A stretch of 64,000 nt of DNA from Mangifera indica (GCF_011075055.1 NC_058137.1:8169463-8233462), one strand, 5' to 3'; shown: positions 34,586-47,384, counted from the first letter of the stretch. Numbers and translations: made by a program. The notes: generated by a model not told the origin, from the letters alone.

Positions 34586-34591
34586 TCCAAC

Positions 34592-35329
34592 TTACCTGGA
34601 CTTGAAGAGTGTCAAATACATCATCGTCGTCCCTGTGACTACGCTAAAGCTTGATTTAGGTTCATCTTTTTCCGGCAACTGGACTGTGGAAGAACTTGAT
34701 TTTGATGTGTTTCCGACTTCCATCTTTAGGCTCAACTGAATGCAAATTATAATTCAATCATTTGAACGTCATAACAATCCACAATAAAATACTTATCAAA
34801 TGTTTGATATAACGAGTAACAAAATTATATGTACTTACTTACACGAAGGGATACCAGTTGATGTATGTTATCAATTGATTTAGTGATTTTGAATTAAGGA
34901 TAAAGTAATATCCAATCGTACGGTGATATACATTAAATATATATTCATTTATATATTCAAAATGGGTACTTACGGTATTGTTCTACCATGAGTTTCAATA
35001 ATACATAACCTGTAGTACTTGAGACTCAAGCATGGTTAGTCGCTCCATCAGCGTGCCCTTATGATTCACTTCCTCAAGCGCAGATGACAAAGTCTTGCAC
35101 TCCTCTTCCTTGTTCAGCTTTGTGGTCACACGACTCGAAGAATAGTGCCTCTCTTCCAACAGCTGCACCTGTATATGCAATGTACCCAAAAAAAAATAGA
35201 TGACCATAATAAAATCTGATTTGTTTATAACAGATTAATACATGTATATTGACTGAAGAAATTAACATGTGTTACCAAGCGATCAAGGCGATCCAATCTT
35301 GAGAGAACAGGCTTTTCTTGATGGTCCAT
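34592..35329 (-). CDS. Small predicted coiled-coil protein of unknown function, three exons, 118 aa
   Basis: Exons: 35,276-35,329 (MDHQEKPVLSRLDRLDRL), 35,010-35,168 (begins VQLLEERHYSSS, ends ERLTMLESQVLQ) and 34,592-34,735 (begins LSLKMEVGNTSKSSSS, ends LTLFKSR, TAA). Junctions are GT-AG and in frame. The N-terminal EKPVxSRLDRLD and the KGTLMERLxMLExxVLQL blocks recall a family of small uncharacterised plant proteins with the same two motifs. Heptad-like leucines suggest a short coiled coil, with a serine-rich linker and a C-terminal hydrophobic turn (VVTGTTMMYLTLF). I cannot assign a function. The stop lies within a strong donor context (TCCAG then GTAAG), so a spliced isoform with another C-terminus is possible. 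An unspliced reading is the simpler call. Confidence 0.6.
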
Positions 35330-36290
35330 GATATTGAATCTCTTTCAAAAATGGCAAAATTTACCTCATTTATTAGTGGAACAAATCTGCAAGCCTGATT
35401 CGAAAGCCAGATCAGAGAGTAAACAGATGAGGATGTGATCAACATGCCCATAATCAAAATACACTGCCTTCTCCACCTGCCAGAAGCTGTTGAAAGTGGA
35501 CCTTAATTGATAACAGACTCGCCATAACTTATTGTCACCATTCATTCATTTTTTCTTTCGTCATATTTGAGCCTTATCTAACTGTTTACACGTCTTCTAT
35601 CTCCCCTACTGGCTGGGTTCATTACTACCACCTACTGTTGCCCGTTGTGTTTTACATAAATAAACAAGATATAGCTCATTGACTTCACATTTGTGACAAA
35701 TGACCATTCCTGTTCGCCACCACAATCCTTCTTGTTATTGAAAAAAGAAAAGAAAAACCTTGTAAATTATGTTAAATTCTATTTAATTTTCAGCACATAA
35801 TTATATAACCAACTGCGTGTAATTTTTGATGGTGCAATCTTTCGTATCAATAATTTCACACTAGAAAAAGAAACCTTGTAAAGCTCTTCTTTTTTGTTTT
35901 TAGAAAAAGAAAATACTTTTTTTTTCCTTGTAATCTAAGGCAACACAGTTTTGCATGGCCCATGGATGGACTAGGAGGGCGGTGGGTGATTGCGTGACGA
36001 AAGAAACCAATCCCAAGACAACTAGATCTTATCATTGAAAATCAACTTGCCTCGACAAAGCACAAGTAAACTACATGTTCTTCAATAAAATAAAAGAAAA
36101 TACAAATGAAAAGCTCTAGCTCATGTTAAGTTATTTTAATTTTTTTGATTGGCACTTGAATCCTTTAGTTATCAAATAAAATAATAATGCAGAAACATAG
36201 TCTAATTATTAACACCAACACAGCTCGTTTATCTCAAGAGTTCTCTTTAAGACAATGATTTTCAAAAGCTTGCAATATATTTTGGCTGTT
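35330..36290. other. Intergenic between the coiled-coil gene and DAO
   Basis: Holds the upstream part of the coiled-coil gene (promoter or an untranslated exon, not resolved) and, near 36,290, the DAO 3' end. No other gene seen. Confidence 0.35.
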
Positions 36291-36293
36291 AAT

Positions 36294-38657
36294 TCAGGAT
36301 TGGGAACGTAAAGGAGCAAGAGCTTCACCAAGATGAAGATTTTTAGAGACCCGGAGCTTCCTATAATCTTCATAAATAATTGGTAAATAAAGCCGTGGGT
36401 GCTCAGAGTCCACAAGCTCTGCTGGGGCTTCCAATTTTCCCTCCATTGGTCCCAACAGGAATGTAGCAATTGATACACGAATTGTTGCTTCTTTGCATAC
36501 TACTCTGTGCTTCACGTTATAGAACCTCCCATTACTCCATGCCTAAATCATGTCAATATACACATATATAAATATATATGCATCAGAAAAATCATTAACG
36601 AAAAATAAATATATCAAAAAAAGATCATGTTGTTTTCACCGTAGCAATGTCTCCAAGGTTGACAAGAAGGGTGCCTGGCGAGGGTTCAACTGCTATGAAT
36701 GCACCAGATTTGTCTATCACTTCAAGGCCACCCACATTTTCATCATCTTGAAGTATGGTGAGGAAACTTGAATCTGTATGTATTTGTACACCAGAGGAGC
36801 CTAAAGTTTGGGGAGAGAAGTGATACTTATTTATTCTAAATTGGCAAGGCCAACCCTGAAACGTTTTACCAATCAACCCCATACTTTCAGCCAACTTTTC
36901 TGCTATATCCACAGCCAGTTCATGTATTGCTTGGGCATACATCTTTATTATCTCTCTGGTTATTAGTGCGAAGTAAAATAATATCAAGATGCAACTCAAC
37001 CAACAAACTGTTTTCCATAAAAGCTTGGAACTAATTTGTGTCAGCAAAAGCAATTTGCTTTTCTCAATTAAATACCGATTGACAGGAAGTAGGAACACCG
37101 ATTTGCCTCAGATAAATTAGAGGAAGATACAGAACAGCTAATATTGAACATGAATAAGGTGCAGTTGGTTTTTGACTTGAAATAAGAGGAAATATTCCAC
37201 TTGTTGATGTATGAAATTGCACCAATGTAATAATGTAACTACTAAGGGATGTTACACATGAATGTGATGAGACTGACGGAGAGTATTTGTTTGTGCAGAA
37301 AACACAAAACAATCAAATTGGCAATGCAAAAGCAAGTTTTTTAAAGGGTTCGGTTGTCTCTGGGCAGTACATTTATCCAGTGTAATGATACTGCTTTGTT
37401 TCTCTAATATGTTCTCTGGGAACAATTACAAAAAATGTTTTCCTGAGAGAAAATCAGAAAAATTCTAGTATTCTTTCACAAAATGTTGGTCTTGCTTAGA
37501 GAATCATTGCAATTGATGAAAAACATTACAAGAAAAACCCCAGAGAACATCCTTGGTTTAGCCTCTCTCCTAGTTTTTATACACCAATGGAGAGAGAATT
37601 GTCGTCATTCATGGATATGCGGAGTTTGGAAATTTTTTTAAGTTTTTAAATCTGTTCAATTAAAGATATTCGCATAGAAAATCGTTTGATGGAACACCAC
37701 CACTTAACATTTTAGCAAATGCATGTCGTCTTTTACGTACAGTGACTTTGCTTTTAATCTTCTGCTAGAACCATACAACTATCTTGCATTAAATGCAACA
37801 TAGCTTGCTTAGATTGACAAGGGGAAGCTTATATTCAATGGCTTAGTCCAACAATTTTGAATGTTTTATTTGATGTCAGTTGCGTGATCATGATCTAATA
37901 GTTTAAATTATCTCTTATTCGAAGAGAATATATCTTCCCGCTATATGTGGTAGGAATATGCATATTCTCCAAATGTAACCATATATAGTTATGCAGTGTA
38001 AATTATCTACACGCCTCTGGCACATGGCACATTGGGTGCTTAGGATGTTGCAAACACGTATACATGTGTCATGTTCATGAGGTCACTGGGCGATATCCAA
38101 GATGCAATTATTGAAGGGTAAGGTCTAACCCCAGCACACCACTAAATTGTGTGAGCAAAGCAATTTGTCTTCTTCAGTTATTCGATCAATCAATTCTCAA
38201 CATTCTGTAGTGAATTAGGATTCAAAACAAGGGCAAACAATTATGTTGCAGAATTAATTAATGTTATTTGCATCATCATGGCTATGCGATGGAGAGACAT
38301 AACTGCAGTTAGTTACCTTTGGTGAGGAGAAGCATCTAACTGAGAACAGAAGGTATCGACAGCTTCAGATGAGGCCACATCATAAAGACCCACCGCCTCG
38401 TAGAGAGGATTGACTTGGGTGAGTGGCACATAGCCGCTGCCAGCTATCACATCCGTGTTGCGCTGTTTAATTTCTACAGGAAGCTCCAAAAGACATTTAA
38501 CCACTTTCTTCATCTCCGATGACAGCGTCAACGGAATCTTATGGTTAACGATCCTGAAACATCCCCATTCCTCGCTTGCTTCTCTCAGTTTCTTATATTC
38601 CGCTGGAAAATCTTCTAGATCGATCGTTGGTATGCTTCTAGTTTCAGTCTCCGCCAT
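36294..38657 (-). CDS. DAO: 2-oxoglutarate/Fe(II) dioxygenase of the DAO type (auxin oxidase), 301 aa
   Basis: Three exons: 38,317-38,657, 36,640-36,955 and 36,294-36,542, with GT-AG junctions and a continuous frame of 301 residues. DAO enzymes are cytosolic and oxidise indole-3-acetic acid to 2-oxindole-3-acetic acid, using 2-oxoglutarate, O2 and ferrous iron. The N-terminal DIOX_N region opens IPTIDLEDFPAEYKKLREAS and contains WGCFRIVNH. The catalytic domain has FRINKYHF (153-160), the HTD iron motif (H173, D175), TILQDDENVGGLEV, NLGDIAT, distal iron ligand H231 in VKHRV, and the 2-oxoglutarate RVS motif (R241, S243). The C-terminus SEHPRLYLPI fits Arabidopsis DAO1 well in length and order. 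Intron 1 is 1,361 bp. A probable 5' UTR intron starts with the donor at about 38,831. No lesion seen. Substrate is inferred from family resemblance. Confidence 0.92.
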
Positions 38658-38944
38658 TAATATTTTTTCTTCTGAAGAAAAGCCACCTTAATTTATCTCA
38701 ACTATAAAGAACAACCCTGGAAAATAATTCAACATCAGGAAAAGAAAAAGGACAAAAAAATGGTGAAATCAACTCATAACATCTGTACACGAAGAAAACA
38801 ATCAAATTGAAAAGGAAGCAGAGATATTACCTTCTGAAACTCGGCCAACGAAAAACAACTTCTCGTTGACTGATCTAATCTTCACCTTCAGACCCCAAGA
38901 TACTAAAGGGATATCAAGAAGGCTACCAGCAACTTAAACGACAA

Positions 38945-38985
38945 ACATAAGCTTGCTTGGTGAAGGAGGTTTTGGCGTTGTCTTA
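38945..38985 (+). pseudogene. Possible kinase glycine-rich loop fragment
   Basis: The plus strand reads SLLGEGGFGVV, the ATP-binding glycine loop of receptor-like kinases, before a stop. It lies 260 bp left of the copia element whose other side abuts a lectin receptor kinase relic, so it may be the other half of that pseudogene. The sequence between the loop and the element (about 38,990-39,248) does not look like kinase. Weak evidence. Confidence 0.3.
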
Positions 38986-39248
38986 TAGGCGTCCAGCCAA
39001 CCTCAAGGACAAAGATAATTTTTCAGCTCTAGAGCTTAGATTTTCTGCTCCAAGTCAAATATTGCAACTGAAGACATTCTCGATGGATTCCGTAAACTCT
39101 CTGAAGTCTTGCATTATAGGCGTAATGATTATGCTTTCATTTATCTTAAGTTAAAAATACTTGGTAGATGGCTTTTGGTAGCTAGCTAGGTTTCACAGCC
39201 TTGCTCAAAAAATTTTACTCGGCTTACCAGATGGATGAATACTAGGAT

Positions 39249-39603
39249 TGTTGGAAATAATTAAACATGTTAGGATCAAATTCTGTAAAATTTGTAAATA
39301 AAAATTTGTATACCCAGAATTATTTTTGATGAGGTTTCTTCAAATACGACACGAGGTGTTGACGTCAGTCTATTTTCATGACACTATTTACTCACGTATT
39401 GTTTTTCATCTTGGGAGACTGGATTTGTGCTTTTGTATTGGGTGGAGAATTCTTCTCTTTAGAAAAATGGCATACTTTCTTTTTGGGAGGCAATTAGGAC
39501 TTTATATAAGAGTTCAACTGTCAATAATAATCACCAATAATTGCCTTTGGCAGTTAATCAAATCGGATCGGGTGACCCGTCATGGGTGGACCTAGATCTA
39601 ATA
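39249..39603 (-). repeat. 3' LTR of the copia element
   Basis: Begins TGTTGGAAATAATTAAAC and ends GATCTAATA on the plus strand. Aligned with 47,011-47,367, it shares most positions, for example CGACACGAGGTRTTGACGT and GGCAGTTAATYAAATCGG. Confidence 0.85.
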
Positions 39604-40270
39604 TCTCTCACTCACATATGATGGAAAACCCAAACCAAACGCTTACCCATAGAAATCTCATATAACAGTACGTTTCATACTTGCAAATGTGTCATGCGAC
39701 CTCGCGAGCAACCTGCACTTGGAGGCTAAATACTATGTATCTGTTAGGAGTAGCATAGCTGCTTCAATCCGAATAAAACAAAAATAAAGCATTAAGCTCG
39801 CAACACCCCAAACTTACTTGATAACACTAGCTCTCTTTAATCCCTCGTTTATCATTGTGTTATTTTTCTATGTATCTATGATCAACCCAATCTTCATATG
39901 AGTGACATGATCGACCAACTAATGGACACATGTAATATATAAGTTTTTCTCTTCAATTCGAAATTCTCAATTTAAACTTAGCTGCTTTTCTGGTGATATT
40001 CTATAAACCGAATCATGCGTGGTCATAGGTTCCAAACTAAGATAGCAACACTAAGAATAAATATCGAACAACAGTAAAGAGTCAAAGGGTACCAACATTT
40101 TTATTTCAATAAATCTTTTCTTGAGAAATTTGTCTCCCATTGGGATGCTCTCTCAGCATCACATTTCTCAAGAATAATGTCTCATCTTTGCTCACTCTTT
40201 CAGTGCCAAAGGTGATTACTCATGTGAGTGAGCCAATCTCTAACTTTTGTGACATTACAATCTTGTTGAA

Positions 40271-40600
40271 CTAAAAACAATATGTATGCAATGAAAATCC
40301 AAGAATTTCGAGACGTAAATTCAAAACATAAAATGAACTTAAATTCATGGCTTTTGATATTGTGTCATCAGTACAATATATAAGCTCAACACTTATCAAT
40401 CGTAGTCTATGCAATCTAAGAAATTTAACATGTACAAGATATACTTTTATTAGAAGAATCTCGGTCAAAGGATCAGTAACTATACAATGCGTAGAATTAT
40501 ATTGTACATTTATTTTCCCCTTGAAAATTGAGTCTCTTATTACGTTATGTCTAGTGTCGATACGTTTGGTTATCTTATAAAAAAATTCAGGATCTTTCAT
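40271..40600 (-). pseudogene. Copia RNase H domain end (relic)
   Basis: A minus-strand frame of 109 codons contains TKRIDTRHNVIRDSIFKGKI, equivalent to the copia RNase H end TKHIDxRxHFIR with the following E-G-I block, and then TDPLTEILL in place of the usual ADIFTKPL. It is a worn copy of the 3' end of pol, about 0.7 kb from the 3' LTR as expected. Confidence 0.7.
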
Positions 40601-41327
40601 TTCAACAGAGAACCATTACTCCAACAACATTGTTTGTTTACTCAGATTCACGAAGAATCTTCTTAACCAAACTGTTTCTTATACATTTACTGAATAGACT
40701 ATATACTAGGCTTCCGATATGGATACGGCTACGTATTTCTGTTTCTTATCACTCCAAGATATGAGCCTTTTTGGAGTAAAAAAAAACTTAGCCGTAATTT
40801 AATTTGTGTTGGTTTAAAAACATTTCCCCAACTAGCATCTCAATAGCCAATCAAACGCAAGTTCGATCCTTAATCACATAATCAATCATCCACAGAGCCT
40901 TAAAAATATCAAAATTCTACATATAGTCTTTCAGTGCTTTTTTCAACATTTACTTATATCGACTAACTAGACAATCAAAAATAAATATCTGGGTATGTAT
41001 GCACCATAGCATACATAATATATCTTATGACATTTGAATAGGTAACCTTTGACATTTTTATGCTTCTATCTTAAATTTTGGAACATATCTCTTTAGGCTC
41101 AATAATTCGTCATTTAACACAGGAATATTAACGAGTTCACAGTATACCATTTTAGTTTGTTCTAGAGTCTTTTGAATATTATACTCTTATGACAGAGTCA
41201 ACAGTTTCTTTGAACAATTCTTCTATATTTAAATTCACAATATATAATATGTTTTCCCACGTCTTGCAAGTCAAAAGTATAGACAACCATCCTTTGATGA
41301 GTATCACTTACTTCAAATCATTTATAG

Positions 41328-41522
41328 CTATCTATACATCATCATACATATTGATAGAATTATAAATTGGGCATCAGACTTTGTCACATAGACATGATAG
41401 TCTTGATTAATTATTTCAAAGCTCAAGTACCAGTATCTAGATGACAATTTTAAGTCATTCAATGTCTTTGAAGCTTGCACATTGTGTGCTTCAGACCTAT
41501 AACAATAAGATCTATATCTCAT
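41328..41522 (-). pseudogene. Copia reverse transcriptase fragment (relic)
   Basis: The frame contains ASKTLNDLKLSSRYWYLSFE and then DYHVYVTK. These correspond to the SRxWNxRFDE and DxCVY regions of copia RT that precede the YVDD box. The YVDD box itself is not intact. Confidence 0.55.
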
Positions 41523-44200
41523 TTCATGCAGAATTTTTTGTCATGTTTTCCACTAAAGAAAATTGTTTTGACATTCATCTGGTGTAATTCTAAATGCAAA
41601 TATGTTACAGCTAGAATCAAATATATTAAAGTAAATCTCATAAATAACGAAAATATCTTTCTACACAATCTATATCTTCTTATTGGATCTAATTTTTTGT
41701 TATAAAGCGAAATTATATCTACTTATTAAGTCATTCGTCTTACGACTAATTTAGAAAACTCATTCATTCCCAATAAATTTTCAATCTGGTGATAAGTCAA
41801 CCAAAACTTAGAATTGGTTTGTTTTCTTTGTATTTCATCTGTTCTTCTAATGCATTTCAAAATTTTCCTATCAAAAGATAGGACATTTATTTCAAGTTTT
41901 TCATCATCTTGGGGAGTGGTTATGAAAACCTTATTTTCACTTTAAAAAACCTCACTTGAATACTTTTAGACGTCCACTCTAATGCAATTGAGAATTAATG
42001 CTCCTACTATCCGAAATAGATTAAAACTTAATCTCAATGCTCACACTAGGGTGAGATGAACAAAACAAATAATTGAAGATCATTACTCCCACTATCCGAA
42101 ATAGATTGGAGTTTAATTGCATTTGCTTCTATTATTTAGAACAAGTATAGGTCTTATATCTTAAAACTCAATTAATGGTCGTTAAGATATACTCATCCTC
42201 ATTCTTTTCTCATCTCATTCATATGAAACTTTTTATCAATATCCTCCCTATTAAAAAAAAAATTCTCTATGAATGTAATATCTCTAATACAAGTTCAGTT
42301 AATCTTCCAACGAAATTCTCCCTAATGAACACATACCCTTTGGAGTGTTCAACGTATACATTCATTTCTTCTCAGTCCCAATTATTCAAACTTATGGAAA
42401 AAGTTATGGATAGATATTGTTAACCACTAAGGTTGCAATCAATTAACTCAGATTTTTTACCTGACCATAACTCATAGGGAGTGGAAGCAACTGGATTAGT
42501 AGGTAATCGATCAAGTTTTTAAGCAGCAATAAATATCATATCATCACAAAGTAACTTGATGTTTTACTTGCACTTTCATTGACTTAACCTTTTCCAGTAG
42601 AGTTCAATTACTCTTCTTTACTACACTGGTTGTTGCAAAATTTTGAAATTACTATTTACCATATTATTTCTTTCATTACTCAGTTCTTTGAACTTTTAGA
42701 GTAAATGTTCAAGACCTTGATGAGTTCATAAAACTCTTATCCTTTTTTTTTTTTTGTCTAATTGATTCTTAACCTCAATTATACATAGTGTCTAAAATAC
42801 TCTACTGTTTCTAACTTATGGGAGATCAAGTAGATAAGCCCAAATTGAGCACTGTTATCATCATTAGTAATGAAATATGAGATACACTCTCAAACTTTAC
42901 ATTCATAAGAAAATATATACTTAAGTATATAGATTGTAAAGGAAGTCAAACTAATATAGTTTTGTCAAATGATTTTCTGGAAGTTTTTTCAACTAGACAA
43001 TGTTTACATATGGATAATTCTATTTATGTGAACGTTCCTAATAAACTTTCATAGGCCAATTTATTTAACCCATCTTAGGCAACATGTCATAATGTAACAT
43101 GTCATATATTTGCATTCATTTCTATACACATAGGAAAAGCAAATAATGAAAACATAACATTATCAAAAATGTAAGGTAACAAACATTATATAACCATTCA
43201 ATTAACAAACCAAATTTGTAAAAATTAATTCTATCATATTTCAATAAAACACCCAGAGAAATTTAAATTATATCTAGTTTAAGAAGAACAAATACTTTAA
43301 CCAAGATTTGTTGAATATTTGGACTATATTGGATTTCGTATAGGTATAGGATTCGATCATCTGTAAAACTTATTTATTTGTGTCTATTCCTCTTACTACA
43401 ACTCTTGTGTTATTGTCTATATATATATATATCAAATTCATTTTATTCAGAATTCGATAGAAATCTACTAAAAATATTCTATCATGAACTACTTGATCGG
43501 TGGCTTCTAAGTCTATAATCTATATAAGATAATACTCAGTTAATATCACAGTACTAAAAAATCAAAGTTTCATCACTTTATCTTAAACAAGACTATCATT
43601 TTCAGCTCTTTTCATTCACAGACGATATAATTCTTATTACTTCTATTGCAACTACTCATCTTGTTTTCGTCTCTTCTTCTATTACTTTTGCCACTCTTTC
43701 ATTTCGATTCCTTGTTTTTATTTTTTGAGCATTAAACGATCTCTTTCCAGTATTAGGACTTGAGCCACTCACTTTTAATAGTTGATTCTGTAAAGTATGC
43801 ATGAATACTAAATTCAGCTGCCTCAAGGGTGCTTATCCTCCAATTTTATGTGGCTAGAATAATTAACAAAAGTCATTTTTTTCTCACAGTGGGTCATATG
43901 TACCTTTATACGCTCCCACCATCGAGAAGAAATCGTTTTTCTAAATGAACCTACTGTTCATGTATCAAGGTACGCGTAGCTGACTTTAGTTTCATGATCG
44001 TATTTGACATTCAATCAAATTCAATAATCAATTGTCTTTATTTGGGGACTGTAGTTCCTCCAAACCTTTTAACTAAAATCATACTTATGGCATTACAGTT
44101 GAACATTACTAGTACTCATATACCAGATCGTTATTCATGAAACTGATCAAGATATCACACGAAATGAGTATTGCTTCTTACATGCGTGATGTGCGTCCAC

Positions 44201-45194
44201 TAGGGATGGCAATGGGGAGGGGCGGGGAGGGGATATCAATCCCCGTCCCCGTCCCCGTAGGGGATTTCAATCCCCGTCCCGGCCCCGTCCCCGTTACAGG
44301 GATAAAAAAGAATCCCTGTCCCCTCCCCGCGAAGGAAAATCCCCTCCCCGTCCCCGCGGGGAAAAATCCCCTCCCCATCCCCGCCCCGTCCCCATGGGAA
44401 AAAACCCCCTCCCCATCCCCGTCCCGTCCCTGTGGGGAAAAATCTCCTCCTCATACCCGTAAATATAAATTTTAATTCCTTTATGTATTTCAATAAATAA
44501 AATAAATCATATTCTCCGAAAATATCACTTGCTACAAGAGCTACAAAATATTCATTGTTATTTTAGTTCAAATACAAAATTTTCATAAAATCTAACTATA
44601 TGCAATAATCAATCTCTTCATTAGTAGCTCTTCATGTATGTGATTTAGGGTAATTTTATAATAACATTAAATTTAACACTTTTCATTCACTTTAATTGAT
44701 TTTATCAAATTTATAATTTGTTTTTTTTTTTTTGTGTAAACCTGGTGGATTGATTAACTGAAGTTGAAATAGAATTAATTTGGTGTATTTGCATTTTATG
44801 ATAATGAGATTTTGGGGTTTTTTTAATATATTAGATTAATAATTTAGAAATTAGTAAAAGCTAATAATTGATAATTCAAAAATTAGTAAAATTAAAGTTA
44901 TAGTTTTAATAAATCATAATGTAAAAATTTCTAGAACTTAATAGTTTAGAAATTATTATATTAATATATTAGATTTAGGGGGTGGGGCGGGGTGGGGCGG
45001 GGAGGGGATGGGGCGGGGCGGCGGGGACGGGCGGGGCGGGGACAAATGTATCCCCGTCCCTGCCCCGTCCCCTATTACAGAGATTTTTTCATCCCCATCC
45101 CCGCCCATTTCCCCGTTTTTATCGGAGAATTCCCTCCCCGTTAGGGTCGGGGAGGGTCGGGGCCCCTAAAGTCGGGTCCAAATTGCCATCTCTA
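44201..45194. mobile_element. hAT-type non-autonomous element (994 bp) nested in the copia element
   Basis: Starts TAGGGATGGCAATGGGG and ends with the inverse of TAGAGATGGCAATTTGG. GCGTCCAC is duplicated exactly on both sides (44,193-44,200 and 45,195-45,202), an 8 bp hAT signature. Subterminal zones of about 250 bp consist of CCCCGTCCCC and GGGGCGGGG words. The core (44,460-44,975) is AT-rich without coding capacity. The open frames rich in Pro and Gly in the GC-rich ends (44,137-44,493 and 44,982-45,302) come from the repeats. Confidence 0.92.
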
Positions 45195-46995
45195 GCGTCC
45201 ACAACACGTTTGTGTAAGGCACTGATTGGGTTTCTATCATTTAGTCAGCTACAACTCTATCTTAACCTAATCCACAGCCTCCAAAGCTTTTTGCTTATCT
45301 AGGATATTATGCATTTCAAATGTCACATAGTTTAATTCTCTCTATTCAGTATCATTCTCATTCAAATCAGTCATCATTTTCTAAGATGTTATAGTTAACT
45401 AGATCACAGAAACTATGTATCAAACACAATGCTATCAATGCAATCAAAATACACATCAATTATCGCAATTACACATTAAAATTTTAAAATATCTCACATA
45501 AGACATAGAATCGAAAGTGCACTATGTTTCCAATCATCTTTCATGACACAAATGCTTGACATTTTAAATGTTAATCTAATTGTATCAATATTAATTCTGG
45601 ATGAGAATTTCATTAAATTTTATCAATCTCAAAATTTACACATTTAACTAATATATATGATGCAACAAATACATCATCTATCTTGAGTAGGATCATTTCA
45701 TCAACCCATATTGATCTTTGAGTCACTTTACCCAAGATAAAGTCTCTATTACATTTGCGTTAAGTCAAATACATTGCATTACGTTAGTTTTGGGAATAAA
45801 TGGATATTCTCTTGTACATTACTAAGTGTCGCTTTATAGCAAGTTATAATGAATCCATTCAGTCCCAAAAAATTTTAAATTCTTATCCTGAATAAGATCA
45901 TTGATTACGGGGTTCATATTCATGCATTGATATTCTCTCTTTCCAATTAAGAGAATTTAACAGAGTATTAATAGTTTCGACATGCAATGAGATGGTCTCT
46001 AGTCAACAAACTTGCATGAAGTAGAAACATGTATTTCAAAACACCAATATATGTTTTTGGGAGTCGGAATAAAATATTACATGTCATTATACATCGTAAG
46101 ACCCATGGAACACATCTCATATATAGATCTGAGTACTACACAACTTCCAAGGATTCGAAAACAGAATTCATGCACCAAGACGCGTTGGAAATGGGTGTTC
46201 ATGTGCTACCACACGCCAAAATAATCTCATACAATCCTTCACGTGCCAAATCAACGTCACATGTGCCTCCACACGTCGTATATATATCTGCACGCGCCTT
46301 CACGTGCCAGGAATGAGTCAAACGTGTTGTCACACACTTAAATAAGGCTGTCACATGCGCACATATGCCGCCACGTGCCGAAAACTGGTTGTCACGCACC
46401 TACATGCACCGGTCAATAGTGGTGGTCAAACTTTGACCATTGATCGATCAACTGACCCAAAGGACGTTGACCGGTTTGGGATGAGTCAATGGGTTGACCC
46501 ATTAATCAACGGGTCTTGACCAACCCGTTGACCAGTGGGTCGGGTAATCGGGTTTTTCCAAATTGATTTCAACCCAGTTCTACGCATAAACCCTAATTTT
46601 GTTGTCCTTCTAATTGGCCTTCTTCCGGCGATTTTCCGGTGACTCCACCATAGGGCTTTTGTAGCCCAGGCGATGTTAAGGCGTATCATTCCAAGTTCCG
46701 ACGCCTTTGGCACCGAAATCGATCGAAACGGTGACAAAGAAAAAGATGCCTATAGTCTCGATTTTGGGTCAATTTTTATCGATTCCGACATTAATTCGAG
46801 TCGTTTTTCAATTTAAAACATGTAATATCATTCCAAGCATTCATCCAACATGTTTCCCAACACCAATTTCATGCAATTTTAGTCGAATTAAATTTGTTCC
46901 CAAAAACAAAATTTTAAACAAAATTAAATATATGGATTCTAATTTACATAATATACGTAATACGATTCACATAAAACATAACAAATATATATCTT

Positions 46996-47009
46996 AGGCT
47001 CTGATACCA
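46996..47009 (-). other. Primer-binding site of the copia element
   Basis: Minus-strand TGGTATCAGAGCCT directly abuts the 5' LTR. The word is complementary to the 3' end of initiator tRNA-Met used by most plant copia elements. Confidence 0.8.
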
Positions 47010-47010
47010 A

Positions 47011-47367
47011 CGTTAGAAATAATTAAACATATCAAGATCAAATTCTGTGAAATCTGTAAATAAAAATTTGCGTACCCGGAATAATTTTCAATGAAGTTTC
47101 TTCTAATACGACACGAGGTATTGACGTTAGTCTATTTCCACGACACCATTTGCTCACGTATTGCTTTTTATCTTGGGAGACTGGGTCTGTGCTTTTGTAT
47201 TGGGTGGAGAATTCTTCTCTTTAGAAAAATTGTATACTTTCTTTTTGGGAGGCAGTTAAGACTTTATATAAGAGTCTAACAGCCAATAATAACCACCAAT
47301 AACTGCCCTTTGGCAGTTAATTAAATCGGGTCAGATTAACACTTCATAGGTGAACCCAGATCCAATA
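47011..47367 (-). repeat. 5' LTR of the copia element
   Basis: Aligned with 39,249-39,603. The outer boundary is GATCCAATA then AAGAT. Confidence 0.82.
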
Positions 47368-47384
47368 AAGATGGTGTCACTAGA

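Larger units (their letters stand above)
39249..47367 (-). mobile_element. Old Ty1-copia retrotransposon with two LTRs, 8.1 kb, minus strand
   Basis: LTRs are 39,249-39,603 (355 bp, 3' LTR) and 47,011-47,367 (357 bp, 5' LTR); they align throughout with many substitutions. The 5' LTR is followed, on the minus strand, by TGGTATCAGAGCCT (46,996-47,009), a tRNA-Met primer site. Flanks AGGAT (39,244-39,248) and AAGAT (47,368-47,372) suggest a 5 bp duplication with one change. Coding relics in minus-strand order: an integrase-to-RT linker with PYELWSG (about 42,440-42,480) and EHSKGYVF (about 42,340-42,370), an RT tail with SRYWYLSFE (about 41,400-41,440), and an RNase H end with TKRIDTRHNVIRDSIFKGKI (40,500-40,565). 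This order is copia. All frames are broken. Confidence 0.85.

Noticed and set aside
44137..45302. Pro- and Gly-rich frames as a possible structural protein
   Set aside because: They are translations of the CCCCGTCCCC and GGGGCGGGG subterminal repeats of a hAT element with clear termini and target duplication.
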